This document shows, in pieces, positions 46,104-55,633 of a stretch of DNA of 64,000 nucleotides; positions within the stretch are counted from its first letter, which is position 1; each line of letters begins with the position of its first letter. Made by a program: the position numbers and the translations under genes. This stretch comes from Neiella holothuriorum (GTDB lineage Bacteria > Pseudomonadota > Gammaproteobacteria > Enterobacterales > Neiellaceae): contig NZ_JAHZSS010000001.1 in assembly GCF_019457915.1 (NCBI RefSeq), positions 124,001-188,000 on the forward strand. Direction: 5' to 3'. The notes below the pieces were generated by a model. The model worked only from the letters and a program-made list of their open reading frames with translations, made no database searches and was not told where the DNA came from.

Positions 46104-46670
46104 ATGGCTGATTTTGACTTGCCTGATATTGACAGCGACCACCAAATCACTGGTGCCAACTGTTACACCAGTCCACATTATGATGATCGCCCTAATCATG
46201 AACAGCCGAGTTTATTGGTGATCCACAACATCAGCTTGCCGCCGGGTGAGTATGGCAATAGCTACATACATGATTTGTTTATGGGAACCCTTGATTGCAG
46301 CGCCCATCCTTATTTTGAGCAGCTTGTCGGTTTGCGGGTGTCAGCGCATTGCGTGATCGACCGTCAAGGCCAATTGGCGCAATACGTGCCGTTTGACAAG
46401 CGGGCATGGCACGCGGGTGTTTCTAGCTATCAAGGGCGTAATCGTTGTAACGATTTTGCCATTGGAATTGAGCTAGAAGGAACCGACAACGGTGGCTTTA
46501 CTTCTAGCCAATACCAGCGTTTAATTGCCGTCACCAAGGCCATAATGAAACGCTACCCTACGATTTCATTAGGCAGGATTGTGGGTCACAACGATATCGC
46601 GCCGAACCGAAAAACTGACCCTGGACCATCATTTGACTGGGGTTATTATCGCTCGCAACTGGCTCTCTGA
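46104..46670 (+). CDS. ampD: 1,6-anhydro-MurNAc-L-alanine amidase AmpD
   Basis: Cytoplasmic zinc amidase that removes the peptide from anhydro-muropeptides during wall recycling. The 188-residue protein (E. coli 183) has the zinc histidines in LLVIHNISLP near 33-42 and GHNDIAPNRKTDPGPSFDW near 156-174, plus the family RAWHAGVSSYQGRNRCNDF near 99-117. In enterics loss of AmpD derepresses ampC; no ampR or ampC is in this window. It is followed by ampE. Confidence 0.95.
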   Translation: MADFDLPDIDSDHQITGANCYTSPHYDDRPNHEQPSLLVIHNISLPPGEYGNSYIHDLFMGTLDCSAHPYFEQLVGLRVSAHCVIDRQGQLAQYVPFDKRAWHAGVSSYQGRNRCNDFAIGIELEGTDNGGFTSSQYQRLIAVTKAIMKRYPTISLGRIVGHNDIAPNRKTDPGPSFDWGYYRSQLAL

Positions 46671-46755
46671 ATATGCAGACCGCTTTGCGTAAAGCTTGTT
46701 TAAAACATAGACTTTCGAGTGCCTCGGCACTCGCCTACTAAATGGACTTGTCACC

Positions 46756-47823
46756 ATGACATTACTCGCTCTTCTGATTGCGCTCGCCGTGGAACGAATT
46801 TTAATGCCTTCGTCGCGTTGGCAATTTGTCACTTATGCCAATTTGTTTTTGGCACGCATTTCGGCTTATTCGCAAACCAAAGATTGGTTTAATACGCCGC
46901 TTGGTGTGGTTGCGATTAGCGCCATACCAACCGTATTAATCATGATCTTGCTGAGGCTGGTGGAAGGCATGCTTTTTGGCCTGATGTCGCTAGTCGTCAC
47001 GGTACTGGCCATTACGCTGGCCATTGGCTGTTTGCATGCCCGTAAAGCTTATAAAACCTTTTTACGAGCGGCTCGGCGCGGCGATGAGCAAGCTTGTTAT
47101 ATGGTGGCTAAAGAGTTGGGGGCATTGGCGAACGATGCGCCACTCAAAACTGAAGGTAGCCAAGACGAGTTACCACAAGACGTTGAGTTAGCCGTTGAGT
47201 TGTTGGATGAAGATGAACAACTCGAACAACCTAAAACGCCTCATTGCGAGTTAGAGCAGGGGGTTGGTCAAACGTTAGCTTGGATTAATTACCGTTACTA
47301 CATTGCGGTGATGATTTGGCTGGTGGTGTTTGGTGCGGCAGGCGTTGTGTTCTATGCCACCATACGTACGTTGGCCGATCGCGAATTAAAGAATGCGGTT
47401 AAGCCGCCCCAAGTGAATGCCGACGACATTGATGTAGATGCCCTTGAGCTCAACGAAAATGATGAAGTGGCAGGGCTCGAAGAACAAGTGACTGACCAAG
47501 CGCCGAGCTTAACCCCCGCTAAGGCGGCAACAGAACTACTGTATTGGTTTGATTTTATTCCGGTGCGTTTGGCATCACTTGGCTTAACGCTGGTGGGTAA
47601 CTTTAGCCGCGCCATGCCGATTTGGCTGGAGCATCTTCTCAATACCAAAGAATCACCTAAAGCGCATTTGGTTCGAGTCTCCTTGGCTGCAGAAGACATT
47701 GCCGATCCGAGTAACCCGACTTGTGTTGTAAGCGTGACTAAGTTTGTTGAAATCGCTAAGCGAAATGTCTTGCTGGTACTGAGTGTTGTTGCGGTACTGA
47801 CCTTATACGGCAGTGTTAGCTAG
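46756..47823 (+). CDS. ampE: AmpE family inner-membrane protein
   Basis: A 355-residue membrane protein whose N-terminus, MTLLALLIALAVERILMPSS, matches AmpE. E. coli AmpE has 284 residues; the extra length here is mostly two acidic stretches (about 128-170 and 218-256), both Asp/Glu-rich and probably unstructured. Membrane segments are visible near 1-17, 45-95, 180-205 and at the C-terminus. AmpE was described as a sensory partner of AmpD, but its mechanism is unclear. It begins 85 bases after ampD. Confidence 0.85.
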   Translation: MTLLALLIALAVERILMPSSRWQFVTYANLFLARISAYSQTKDWFNTPLGVVAISAIPTVLIMILLRLVEGMLFGLMSLVVTVLAITLAIGCLHARKAYKTFLRAARRGDEQACYMVAKELGALANDAPLKTEGSQDELPQDVELAVELLDEDEQLEQPKTPHCELEQGVGQTLAWINYRYYIAVMIWLVVFGAAGVVFYATIRTLADRELKNAVKPPQVNADDIDVDALELNENDEVAGLEEQVTDQAPSLTPAKAATELLYWFDFIPVRLASLGLTLVGNFSRAMPIWLEHLLNTKESPKAHLVRVSLAAEDIADPSNPTCVVSVTKFVEIAKRNVLLVLSVVAVLTLYGSVS

Positions 47824-47952
47824 CTTGCGAATATGAGAAAACAATTTGCCGCCGGTGGTTTGGTGCTCAAATCAGACCACTTGGCAAAGGCTTGGAGCTC
47901 AATAGCGGCGGGGTTCTGCAAAGAAGGCACAATAAACCGCTGTGTTTTAGGC

Positions 47953-47981
47953 TAGACACAGCAACCCCACTCTGCTAAATT
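47953..47981 (+). promoter_or_regulatory. Predicted pdhR promoter
   Basis: TAGACA, a 17-base spacer and TAAATT. The implied start near 47988 lies directly before the PdhR box. Confidence 0.55.
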
Positions 47982-47991
47982 TTTGCGGTCG

Positions 47992-48007
47992 AATGGTAAG
48001 ACCAATT
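47992..48007 (+). promoter_or_regulatory. PdhR operator
   Basis: AATGGTAAGACCAATT closely matches the E. coli PdhR box AATTGGTAAGACCAATT. It lies between promoter and pdhR start codon, where bound PdhR would block transcription until pyruvate releases it. Confidence 0.85.
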
Positions 48008-48020
48008 AGCCAAGAGCAAC

Positions 48021-48803
48021 ATGACTCAGATCAAAAGCCCGTTCAATTCAGTCAAGCAGCCTCGTCTCGCCGACGTTATCGTCGAGCAATTAGAGCGCAT
48101 GATCATTGAAGGTATTTTGGCTCCGGGTGAAAAATTGCCGTCGGAACGTGAACTCGCTAGCCAGTTCAATGTATCGCGACCATCGCTGCGAGAAGCCATA
48201 CAAAAGCTTGAAGCCAAAGGCTTATTATCACGCAAGCAAGGCGGTGGGACGTTTGTCAGCGATGAAAGCTGGCAAAATGTAGCGGAACCCTTGTTCCAAT
48301 TAATGGTCAACCATCCTGAGTCACAATTTGATTTACTAGAATTTCGTCATGCGCTTGAAGGGATCTGCGCCTATTATGCTGCTCTGCGTGGCACGCAAAC
48401 GGATGACGAACAATTAGCTCAGTGCATTGAGGATATTACCAATGTGCAACTGAGCGACGCCACCATACATACCCACGCCAATGCAGTGATGGGGTTTTAT
48501 TTGAAAATGGCTGAAGCTAGCCACAATGCTGTGGTGCTACAGGTAATGCACTGCTTAAAACCCTTACTGCAACAAAATATTGAAGACAACTTGCGACAAA
48601 TGTTGCGGAGCTTAGAAGCTCAGCAAGTGGTGTTTAAACATCGAAAACATTTGCTCAGCATGATTGTTCAACGAGAACCAGAGCTGGCAAGACAAGCTAG
48701 CCATGAACACTTGGCCTACATCGAAGAAACACTCTTGGATGTCAGCCGACAAAAAACGCGGATGGAGCGCTCACTGCGCCGAGTTCGCAGTGAGACGAAA
48801 TAA
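48021..48803 (+). CDS. pdhR: Pyruvate-responsive GntR-family repressor PdhR
   Basis: Represses the pyruvate dehydrogenase operon and is released by pyruvate. The 260-residue protein has a GntR winged helix (about 10-78, with EGILAPGEKLPSERELASQF near 31-50 and SRPSLREAIQKLEAKGLL near 53-70) and a C-terminal FadR-type FCD ligand domain (about 95-240). A PdhR box directly upstream indicates autoregulation, and aceE follows 70 bases downstream. Confidence 0.95.
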   Translation: MTQIKSPFNSVKQPRLADVIVEQLERMIIEGILAPGEKLPSERELASQFNVSRPSLREAIQKLEAKGLLSRKQGGGTFVSDESWQNVAEPLFQLMVNHPESQFDLLEFRHALEGICAYYAALRGTQTDDEQLAQCIEDITNVQLSDATIHTHANAVMGFYLKMAEASHNAVVLQVMHCLKPLLQQNIEDNLRQMLRSLEAQQVVFKHRKHLLSMIVQREPELARQASHEHLAYIEETLLDVSRQKTRMERSLRRVRSETK

Positions 48804-48873
48804 CGTCAAACTTGCGTGGTCTATGATCACTAGGTTTGCCATTAAACTAATACTCTGAAAGAAGGAATACGGC

Positions 48874-51546
48874 ATGTCTGATCATCTCGAGCATGACGTC
48901 GATCCCCAAGAAACTGGGGAATGGCTTGATGCCCTAGCAGGCGTCTTGCAGCAGGAAGGGCCAGAACGCGCTCATTACCTGCTTGAGCAACTGATTGAAA
49001 AAGCACGTCGCAGCGGTGCGCACTTGCCTTATACGGCAACCACTGCATACCTGAATACCATTCCACCGTCGCAAGAGCCGCAAATGCCTGGCAACATGGA
49101 ATTAGAGCGTAAGATCCGCGGTTATATCCGTTGGAATGCTTTAATGACCATTCTGCGTGCGTCTAAAAAAGATTTAGATCTCGGCGGCCACATTTCTTCT
49201 TTCGCCTCTAGTGCGACTTTGTACGATGTGGGCTTCAATCACTTCTGGCGTGCGCCGAACGATAAAGACGGCGGCGACCTGATTTACTTCCAAGGCCACA
49301 TTGCACCGGGTATTTACGCCCGTTCTTACTTAGAAGGCCGTTTCACTGATTCGCAAATGGATAACTTCCGTCAGGAAGTAGACGGCAAAGGCCTGTCTTC
49401 TTATCCACACCCGAAACTGATGCCTGATTACTGGCAGTTCCCAACGGTTTCTATGGGCTTAGGTCCATTGCAGGCGATTTATCAAGCGCGTTACCTCAAG
49501 TACTTGACTGACCGTGGCATCAAAGATTGCTCCGATCAAAAAGTATGGTGTTTCCTCGGTGACGGCGAAATTGATGAGCCAGAATCACTAGGCGCTATCG
49601 GCCTCGCTACTCGCGAAGGTCTTGATAACCTGATTTTTGTTGTCAACTGTAACCTGCAGCGCCTCGATGGTCCGGTCCGTGGTAACGGCAAGATCATTCA
49701 AGAGCTGGAAGGCACCTTCCGCGGCGCCGGCTGGGAAGTGATTAAAGTTATCTGGGGTCGCTACTGGGATGCACTGCTGAACCGTGACACCACAGGTAAA
49801 CTGCTGCAGTTGATGGAAGAAACCGTTGACGGTGAATACCAGAACTGTAAAGCCAAAGGCGGCGCTTATACGCGTGAGAAGTTCTTCGGTAAATACCCTG
49901 AAACTGCTGAAATGGTTGCCAACATGTCTGATGAAGACATCTGGCGCTTGAACCGCGGTGGTCACGATCCAGCAAAAGTTTACGCAGCATACGCCAAAGC
50001 GGTTGCCACTGAAGGTCGTCCAACTGTAATTCTGGCGAAGACTGTTAAAGGTTACGGTCTGGGTGACGCGGGCGAAGGTAAAAACATCGCTCACAACGTT
50101 AAGAAAATGAACATGGATGCGGTCAAGCACTTCCGTGATCGTTTCAGCATTCCAATTAACGATAACGACATTGAAGATCTGCCGTACTACAAGCCAGCTG
50201 AAGATAGCCCTGAGATGGTTTATCTGCGCGAGCGCCGTGCAGCACTACACGGTTACTTGCCACAGCGTCGTGTGAAATTCAGCGAATCGCTGGATATTCC
50301 TAAGCTGAAAGCATTCCAGCAAGTTCTGGAAGGTTCTAACGGCCGTGAAATCTCAACCACAATGGCACTGTCACGTGTTTTGACTGCCTTGTTGAAAGAC
50401 AAGAGTGTTGGTAAGCGCGTTGTTCCAATCATCCCGGATGAAGCTCGTACCTTTGGTATGGAAGGCTTGTTCCGTCAGGTGGGTATTTACGCCCATGGTG
50501 GTCAGAAGTACACCCCACAAGATGCCGACCAAGTTGCATACTACCGCGAAGATAAAAGCGGTGCGGTATTGCAAGAAGGCATTAACGAAGGTGGTGCAAT
50601 GAGTTCTTGGATGGCAGCTGCTACCAGTTACTCGGTGAACGATGCGCCAACCATTCCGTTCTACATCTACTACTCCATGTTCGGTTTCCAACGTATTGGT
50701 GACCAAGCTTGGGCTGCTGGTGACTTGCGTGCCCGTGGCTTCATGATTGGTGGTACTTCAGGTCGTACAACGCTAAACGGTGAAGGTCTGCAGCACGAAG
50801 ATGGCCACAGCCACTTGCAATCAGCGACGATTCCAAACTGTATCTCTTACGATCCAGCCTACGGTTACGAAATTGCTGTGATTGTTCAAGAAGGTATGGA
50901 TCGCATGTACGGTGAGCGTCAGGAAGATGTGTTTTATTACATCACTACCTTGAACGAAAACTACGTACAGCCAGCAATGCCAGAAGGCGTTGAAGAAGGC
51001 ATCATCAAAGGTCTTTACAAGCTTGATGAAATCAAAGCTAAAGGCCGCGGTAAGAAGAAAGTTCAGCTATTGGGTTGTGGTTCTATTTTGCGCCACGTTC
51101 GCGAAGCAGCTCAAATTCTTGCTGACGAGTTCAAAGTTGAGTCTGACGTATTCTCGGCAACCAGCCTGACTGAGTTGGCACGTGACGGTAACGAAGCTGA
51201 ACGTTTCAACATGCTGCACCCTGGTGAAGAAGCGAAAGTACCTTACATCGCCAAAGTACTGGAGAAAGACGTACCAGTTATCGCGGCCACGGACTACATG
51301 CGTATCTTCGCAGATCAGGTTCGTGCTTATGTTCCTGCGCCATTTAAGGTGCTGGGTACTGACGGCTTCGGTCGTTCAGACAGCCGCGAAAACTTGCGTG
51401 ACCACTTCGAAGTTAGTGCGCCATACATTGTTGTAGCAGCACTGAGCGAGTTGGTTAAGAACGGTGACCTAGACGCTAAAGTCGTTCCAGAAGCGATCGA
51501 GAAGTTCGGTCTGGATGTCGACAAAGTCTACTCACTGTACGCTTAA
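48874..51546 (+). CDS. aceE: Pyruvate dehydrogenase E1 component
   Basis: Thiamine-diphosphate enzyme that decarboxylates pyruvate and reductively acetylates lipoyl groups on AceF. The 890-residue homodimeric-type E1 has the ThDP motif [10 protein letters not shown] near 229-238 running to [20 protein letters not shown] near 252-271, and family stretches [12 protein letters not shown] near 522-533 and [15 protein letters not shown] near 639-653. AAGGAAT precedes the ATG. First catalytic gene of aceE-aceF-lpdA. Confidence 0.98.
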   Translation: MSDHLEHDVDPQETGEWLDALAGVLQQEGPERAHYLLEQLIEKARRSGAHLPYTATTAYLNTIPPSQEPQMPGNMELERKIRGYIRWNALMTILRASKKDLDLGGHISSFASSATLYDVGFNHFWRAPNDKDGGDLIYFQGHIAPGIYARSYLEGRFTDSQMDNFRQEVDGKGLSSYPHPKLMPDYWQFPTVSMGLGPLQAIYQARYLKYLTDRGIKDCSDQKVWCFLGDGEIDEPESLGAIGLATREGLDNLIFVVNCNLQRLDGPVRGNGKIIQELEGTFRGAGWEVIKVIWGRYWDALLNRDTTGKLLQLMEETVDGEYQNCKAKGGAYTREKFFGKYPETAEMVANMSDEDIWRLNRGGHDPAKVYAAYAKAVATEGRPTVILAKTVKGYGLGDAGEGKNIAHNVKKMNMDAVKHFRDRFSIPINDNDIEDLPYYKPAEDSPEMVYLRERRAALHGYLPQRRVKFSESLDIPKLKAFQQVLEGSNGREISTTMALSRVLTALLKDKSVGKRVVPIIPDEARTFGMEGLFRQVGIYAHGGQKYTPQDADQVAYYREDKSGAVLQEGINEGGAMSSWMAAATSYSVNDAPTIPFYIYYSMFGFQRIGDQAWAAGDLRARGFMIGGTSGRTTLNGEGLQHEDGHSHLQSATIPNCISYDPAYGYEIAVIVQEGMDRMYGERQEDVFYYITTLNENYVQPAMPEGVEEGIIKGLYKLDEIKAKGRGKKKVQLLGCGSILRHVREAAQILADEFKVESDVFSATSLTELARDGNEAERFNMLHPGEEAKVPYIAKVLEKDVPVIAATDYMRIFADQVRAYVPAPFKVLGTDGFGRSDSRENLRDHFEVSAPYIVVAALSELVKNGDLDAKVVPEAIEKFGLDVDKVYSLYA

Positions 51547-51557
51547 GGAGAATACAA

Positions 51558-53486
51558 ATGGCCGAATTGAAAGAAGTTCTGGTTCCAGACGTTGGCGCGG
51601 ATTCCGTTGACGTAATTGGTATTCTCGTTGAAGTTGGCGAGCAAGTAGAGCCAGAGCAAGGTTTGATTGAAGTGGAAGGTGATAAAGCCTCCATGGAAGT
51701 ACCAGCACCATTCGCTGGTACCGTCAAAGAAATTAAAGTTGCCGTGGGTGATCAAGTTTCCCAAGACAGCCTGATCGTGATTCTGGAAACGGGTGCTGAC
51801 GCGCCTGCTGCAGAAGAAGCTGCCCCAGCACCTGTTGCTGAAGCGCCTGCCGCAGCTCCGGCTGCTGCACCTGCAGCAAGCGGTGCGGTTGAAGACGTAG
51901 CGGTCCCGGACATTGGCGGTGATGAAGTTGACGTGACCACTATTTTGGTTGCTGTTGGCGATACCGTTGAAGTAGAGCAAGGTTTGATTGAAGTAGAAGG
52001 CGATAAGGCTTCTATGGAAGTGCCTTCACCCGTTGCTGGTACCGTGAAAGAAATCATCGTTAACACAGGTGACAAAGTTGCCGAAGGTACTTTGATTGTT
52101 CGCATCGAAACCGGCGCTGCTGCTCCTGCTTCAGCACCAGCTGCGGAAGCTCCGGCTGCCGCACCTGCTGCTCCTGCCGCAGCTCCAGCGGTTGCCGAAG
52201 TGAAGGAAGTAACCATTCCTGATATCGGCGGTGATGAAGTTGACGTGACCACTATTTTGGTTGCTGTTGGCGATACCGTTGAAGCTGAGCAAGGCTTGAT
52301 TGAAGTAGAAGGCGACAAAGCCTCTATGGAAGTGCCTGCTCCGTTTGCTGGTACCGTGAAAGAAATCAAAGTTGCTGTGGGTGAAAAGGTTGCCGAAGGC
52401 ACTCTAATCGCGTTGGTTGAAACTGTCAGCGAAGCGCCGGCAGCTCCAGCTGCTGCGTCTGCTCCAGCACCTGCTGCGCCAGCCGCACCGAAAGCTGCGC
52501 CTGCTGCTGCCAGCAAGCCGCCACCAGTTTCTGATCACCCGGGTTCAAATCAAAAAGCATCGGCCGCAGGCCATGCGTCACCAGCTGTTCGTCGCATTGC
52601 GCGCGAATTCGGTGTTGATTTGTCTAAGGTGAAAGGAACAGGTCGTAAAGGACGTATTCTGAAAGAAGACGTTCAAGCGTATGTTAAAGCTGAATTGGCT
52701 CGTCCTAAGTCTTCAGGCTCTGCAAACGTTAGCGGCGGAGGTTTGTCTGTATTGGCTCAACCTCGCGTTGACTTCAGCAAGTTTGGTGAAGTTGAAAAGG
52801 TTGAACTAAGCCGAATTCAGAAGATCTCAGGTCCGAATCTGCATCGCAACTGGGTAACAATCCCTCATGTGACACAGTTCGACGAAGCCGATATCACTGA
52901 GCTGGAAGCGTTCCGTAAAGAGCAAAATGCAATTGCTGCGAAGCGCGATCTTGGTTACAAGGTCTCGCCGTTAGCCTTCATCATTAAGGCTGCCGCAAAA
53001 GCACTAGAAACTTATCCTAAGTTCAATAGCTCGCTGGACCCAGATGGCGATCACCTCTATATGAAGAAATACATTCATATTGGTGTGGCCGTTGATACGC
53101 CAAACGGTTTGGTGGTTCCAGTACTGCGCGATGTCGATAAGAAAGGCATCATCGAAATTACTCAAGAGTTGGGCGTCATTAGTAAGAAAGCCCGCGGTGG
53201 TAAGTTGACTGCAGCAGACATGCAAGGCAGCTGCTTCACAATCTCTAGCTTGGGTGGTATTGGTGGTACTCAGTTCACGCCAATCGTGAATGCGCCGGAT
53301 GTGGCCATTCTGGGTGTGTCTAAGTCTGACATTAAGCCAAAGTGGAACGGTTCCGAATTTGAACCTCGTCTGATGGTGCCGCTGGCATTGTCTTACGACC
53401 ACCGGGTGATTGATGGTGCCGATGGTGCCCGTTTCATCACCGAGCTGAACAACGTGTTGAGCGATATTCGTCGCCTCGTCATGTAA
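51558..53486 (+). CDS. aceF: Dihydrolipoamide acetyltransferase (E2) with three lipoyl domains
   Basis: Core of pyruvate dehydrogenase, moving acetyl groups from E1 to CoA. The 642-residue protein has three lipoyl domains (about 2-76, 110-186 and 214-290), each with the lipoylated Lys in EGDKASMEV, joined by Ala/Pro-rich linkers. A peripheral-subunit-binding domain follows (about 335-372, [20 protein letters not shown]), then the catalytic domain with [15 protein letters not shown] near the end. The second and third lipoyl domains share a 58-base exact DNA repeat. It starts 11 bases after aceE. Confidence 0.98.
   Translation: MAELKEVLVPDVGADSVDVIGILVEVGEQVEPEQGLIEVEGDKASMEVPAPFAGTVKEIKVAVGDQVSQDSLIVILETGADAPAAEEAAPAPVAEAPAAAPAAAPAASGAVEDVAVPDIGGDEVDVTTILVAVGDTVEVEQGLIEVEGDKASMEVPSPVAGTVKEIIVNTGDKVAEGTLIVRIETGAAAPASAPAAEAPAAAPAAPAAAPAVAEVKEVTIPDIGGDEVDVTTILVAVGDTVEAEQGLIEVEGDKASMEVPAPFAGTVKEIKVAVGEKVAEGTLIALVETVSEAPAAPAAASAPAPAAPAAPKAAPAAASKPPPVSDHPGSNQKASAAGHASPAVRRIAREFGVDLSKVKGTGRKGRILKEDVQAYVKAELARPKSSGSANVSGGGLSVLAQPRVDFSKFGEVEKVELSRIQKISGPNLHRNWVTIPHVTQFDEADITELEAFRKEQNAIAAKRDLGYKVSPLAFIIKAAAKALETYPKFNSSLDPDGDHLYMKKYIHIGVAVDTPNGLVVPVLRDVDKKGIIEITQELGVISKKARGGKLTAADMQGSCFTISSLGGIGGTQFTPIVNAPDVAILGVSKSDIKPKWNGSEFEPRLMVPLALSYDHRVIDGADGARFITELNNVLSDIRRLVM
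51915..51972 (+). repeat. Direct repeat copy 1 in aceF
   Basis: These 58 bases are identical to 52227-52284. They encode the start of the second lipoyl domain (from [19 protein letters not shown]). Flanking sequence also matches with few changes. Confidence 0.9.
52227..52284 (+). repeat. Direct repeat copy 2 in aceF
   Basis: Second identical copy of the 58 bases, in the third lipoyl domain, 312 bases downstream and in frame. Confidence 0.9.
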
Positions 53487-53497
53487 AGTCAGTTGTC

Positions 53498-53520
53498 AGA
53501 GCCGGGTTCGCCCCGGCTCT
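53498..53520 (+). terminator. GC-rich hairpin between aceF and lpdA
   Basis: AGAGCCGGG, a TTCGC loop and CCCGGCTCT give a perfect 9-bp stem 11 bases after the aceF stop. The following TGGCGTTTTA is a weak T-tract, so it may be a partial terminator or a 3'-end stabiliser. Confidence 0.6.
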
Positions 53521-53613
53521 TGGCGTTTTAGCTGACCCTAAGTTATATTGCCGAAAGCCTCGTACCCTCGAGCAAATCGGACAACTAAAACAAAATTAAA
53601 ATTTGAGGTCGTA

Positions 53614-55038
53614 ATGAGTAACGAAATCAAAACGCAGGTGGTGGTGCTTGGTGCTGGTCCTGCTGGCTATTCTGCTGCGTTCCGCAGTGCAGATTTGGGT
53701 ATGGAAACCGTATTGATTGAGCGTTTCGATACCTTGGGTGGTGTTTGCTTGAATGTTGGCTGTATTCCTTCTAAAGCACTTTTGCACGTTGCTGAAGTGA
53801 TTGAAGATTCAAAAAACATGGCAGAGCACGGTGTTGTTTTTGGTGAGCCAAAAACCGACATCAACAAGATCCGCATCTGGAAAGACAAAGTAATTTCTAA
53901 GCTAACTGGCGGTCTGGCCGGTATGGCGAAAATGCGTAAAGTGAAAGTAGTTAATGGCTACGGTAAATTCACTGGCGCTAACTCAATTGAAGTTGAAGGT
54001 GCTGACGGTAAAACGACCGTTAACTTCGACAGCGCAATTATCGCGGCGGGCTCTCGCCCAATTCAATTGCCGTTTATCCCACACAATGACCCACGTATTT
54101 GGGATTCAACAGACGCACTGAAACTGGAAACGGTACCAGAGAAGTTGTTGATCTTGGGCGGCGGTATTATCGGCCTAGAAATGGGTACCGTTTACGATGC
54201 GCTGGGTTCTAAAGTTGAAGTGGTTGAGTTCATGGATCAGCTGATCCCTGCCGCTGACAAAGACATGGTTCGCGTTTATACCCGTGAAATCAAAGAAAAA
54301 TTCAAGTTGATGCTAGAAACCAAAGTGACCGCTGTTGAAGCGAAAGACGACGGTATCTATGTCAGCTTTGAAGGCAAAAACGCGCCAAATGCAGCAATCC
54401 GCTATGACGCGGTATTGGTTGCTGTAGGTCGTACGCCAAACGGTAAATTGTTGGAAGCTGAAAAAGCCGGCATTGCTGTTGATGAGCGCGGCTTTATTTC
54501 TGTTGATAAGCAAATGCGCACCAACGTACCGAACATCTTTGCCATTGGTGACATTGTTGGTCAACCTATGTTGGCTCACAAAGGTGTGCACGAAGGTCAC
54601 GTTGCGGCTGAGAACATTGCTGGTAAGAAGCACTTCTTCGAACCTAAATTGATCCCATCGATTGCTTATACACACCCAGAGGTTGCTTGGGCGGGTATGA
54701 CCGAGAAAGAAGCAAAAGAGAAGGGCATCAATTTCGAAACAGCTACTTTCCCATGGGCTGCATCTGGCCGCGCTATTGCCGCTGATGCTGAGTCTGGCAT
54801 GACCAAGCTGATCTTCGACAAAGACACCGATCGTTTGTTAGGTGGCGCGGTTGTTGGTAAGAATGCCGGTGAATTGTTGGGCGAAATTTGTCTGGCGATC
54901 GAAATGGGCTGTGATGCTGAAGATATCGCATTGACCATTCATGCTCACCCAACCTTGCATGAATCTGTTGGTCTTGCAGCAGAAGTCTACGAAGGTTCGA
55001 TTACTGATTTGCCAAACGCCAAGGCAAAGAAAAAGTAA
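53614..55038 (+). CDS. lpdA: Dihydrolipoamide dehydrogenase (E3)
   Basis: FAD enzyme that reoxidises dihydrolipoyl groups for pyruvate and 2-oxoglutarate dehydrogenases. From ATG 53614 it has 474 residues, the E. coli length. FAD motif VVVLGAGPAGYSAAF is near 8-22, the redox disulfide GGVCLNVGCIP near 42-52, the NAD-binding GGGIIGLEMG near 182-191 and the C-terminal HAHPTLHESVG near 445-455. TGAGG precedes the ATG; a frame extension to 53548 has no support. Confidence 0.97.
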   Translation: MSNEIKTQVVVLGAGPAGYSAAFRSADLGMETVLIERFDTLGGVCLNVGCIPSKALLHVAEVIEDSKNMAEHGVVFGEPKTDINKIRIWKDKVISKLTGGLAGMAKMRKVKVVNGYGKFTGANSIEVEGADGKTTVNFDSAIIAAGSRPIQLPFIPHNDPRIWDSTDALKLETVPEKLLILGGGIIGLEMGTVYDALGSKVEVVEFMDQLIPAADKDMVRVYTREIKEKFKLMLETKVTAVEAKDDGIYVSFEGKNAPNAAIRYDAVLVAVGRTPNGKLLEAEKAGIAVDERGFISVDKQMRTNVPNIFAIGDIVGQPMLAHKGVHEGHVAAENIAGKKHFFEPKLIPSIAYTHPEVAWAGMTEKEAKEKGINFETATFPWAASGRAIAADAESGMTKLIFDKDTDRLLGGAVVGKNAGELLGEICLAIEMGCDAEDIALTIHAHPTLHESVGLAAEVYEGSITDLPNAKAKKK

Positions 55039-55054
55039 GCTAACCTTACGACAA

Positions 55055-55084
55055 TAAAAAAGCTGGCATCTGCCAGCTTTTTTT
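55055..55084. terminator. Shared terminator of lpdA and yebG
   Basis: AAAAAAGCTGGCA, a short TC loop and TGCCAGCTTTTTTT form a symmetrical intrinsic terminator 17 bases after lpdA and 29 bases beyond the convergent yebG stop. Confidence 0.88.
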
Positions 55085-55112
55085 ATGCTTGATTGTGCCG
55101 CCGAAGGGCTAT

Positions 55113-55391
55113 TTAAGCCGCGTCGGGCTCGGCTTTAAGGGCGACCTTTTTCGGCTGAGGGCGACGTTTAGCTTGCAGAGCAAACAACACTTCATCGCGA
55201 TTTTCTGCCAGATAAACACCAAGTTTCTCTAGTTCACCTTCGTCGATTTTGATGCCGGACGCCGTCACTAGATCTTCCAGTGCCGCTGCCATATCCAACA
55301 TACGGTCATATTCATCAGCTTGTTTCTTATCCACGAACGTTCTGACCTCCTCGCCATTGCGCACAACGACATAGCGGGTTTCAACTGCCAT
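55113..55391 (-). CDS. yebG: SOS-regulated protein YebG
   Basis: A 92-residue YebG family protein. The N-terminus MAVETRYVVVRNGEEVRTF with KKQADEYDRMLDMA matches E. coli YebG (96 residues), a DNA-damage-inducible protein of unclear biochemical role. The C-terminus is basic then acidic (AKRRPQPKK). A LexA box lies about 110 bases upstream, supporting SOS control. GAGGAG precedes the ATG. Confidence 0.9.
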   Translation of the reverse strand: MAVETRYVVVRNGEEVRTFVDKKQADEYDRMLDMAAALEDLVTASGIKIDEGELEKLGVYLAENRDEVLFALQAKRRPQPKKVALKAEPDAA

Positions 55392-55499
55392 GATTTCTCC
55401 TCATTCGCCAATCCCCAGATCGCAAAGTTATTTCCTTTCACGCTGTTACTTGCACTATCGAACAGTCCGAGCAACAGGATAGCGCATAAACTAACAGGA

Positions 55500-55519
55500 T
55501 ACTGGTTATCTGTACAGTT
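55500..55519 (-). promoter_or_regulatory. LexA (SOS) box of yebG
   Basis: TACTGGTTATCTGTACAGTT contains CTG-N10-CAG, as in the gammaproteobacterial LexA consensus. On the minus strand it overlaps a possible -35 (TGTACA) spaced 17 bases from TAGTTT, so LexA would block a promoter aimed at yebG. Confidence 0.75.
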
Positions 55520-55633
55520 GTGTTGATGTGAAACAAAATCTAAACAAATGGCTTAGTTACATCGGCTGGTGTGATTTGCTAGTCTGCTTGCAGGAAAATG
55601 ATGTGTGGTAACAAGGCTAAATAGGATTTTAAT

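Noticed and set aside
47833-47955. A 40-codon ORF between ampE and pdhR
   Set aside because: No ribosome site, no distinctive composition, and it runs into the predicted pdhR promoter.
51915-52284. The repeated segment as a mobile or CRISPR-like element
   Set aside because: The repeats are in frame within aceF and encode lipoyl domains; there is no spacer array or transposase.
51752-52516. A 254-codon leftward ORF opposite aceF
   Set aside because: Its Ala/Ser/Thr-rich product is the mirror of the Ala/Pro linkers and repeated lipoyl domains of aceF; a shadow.
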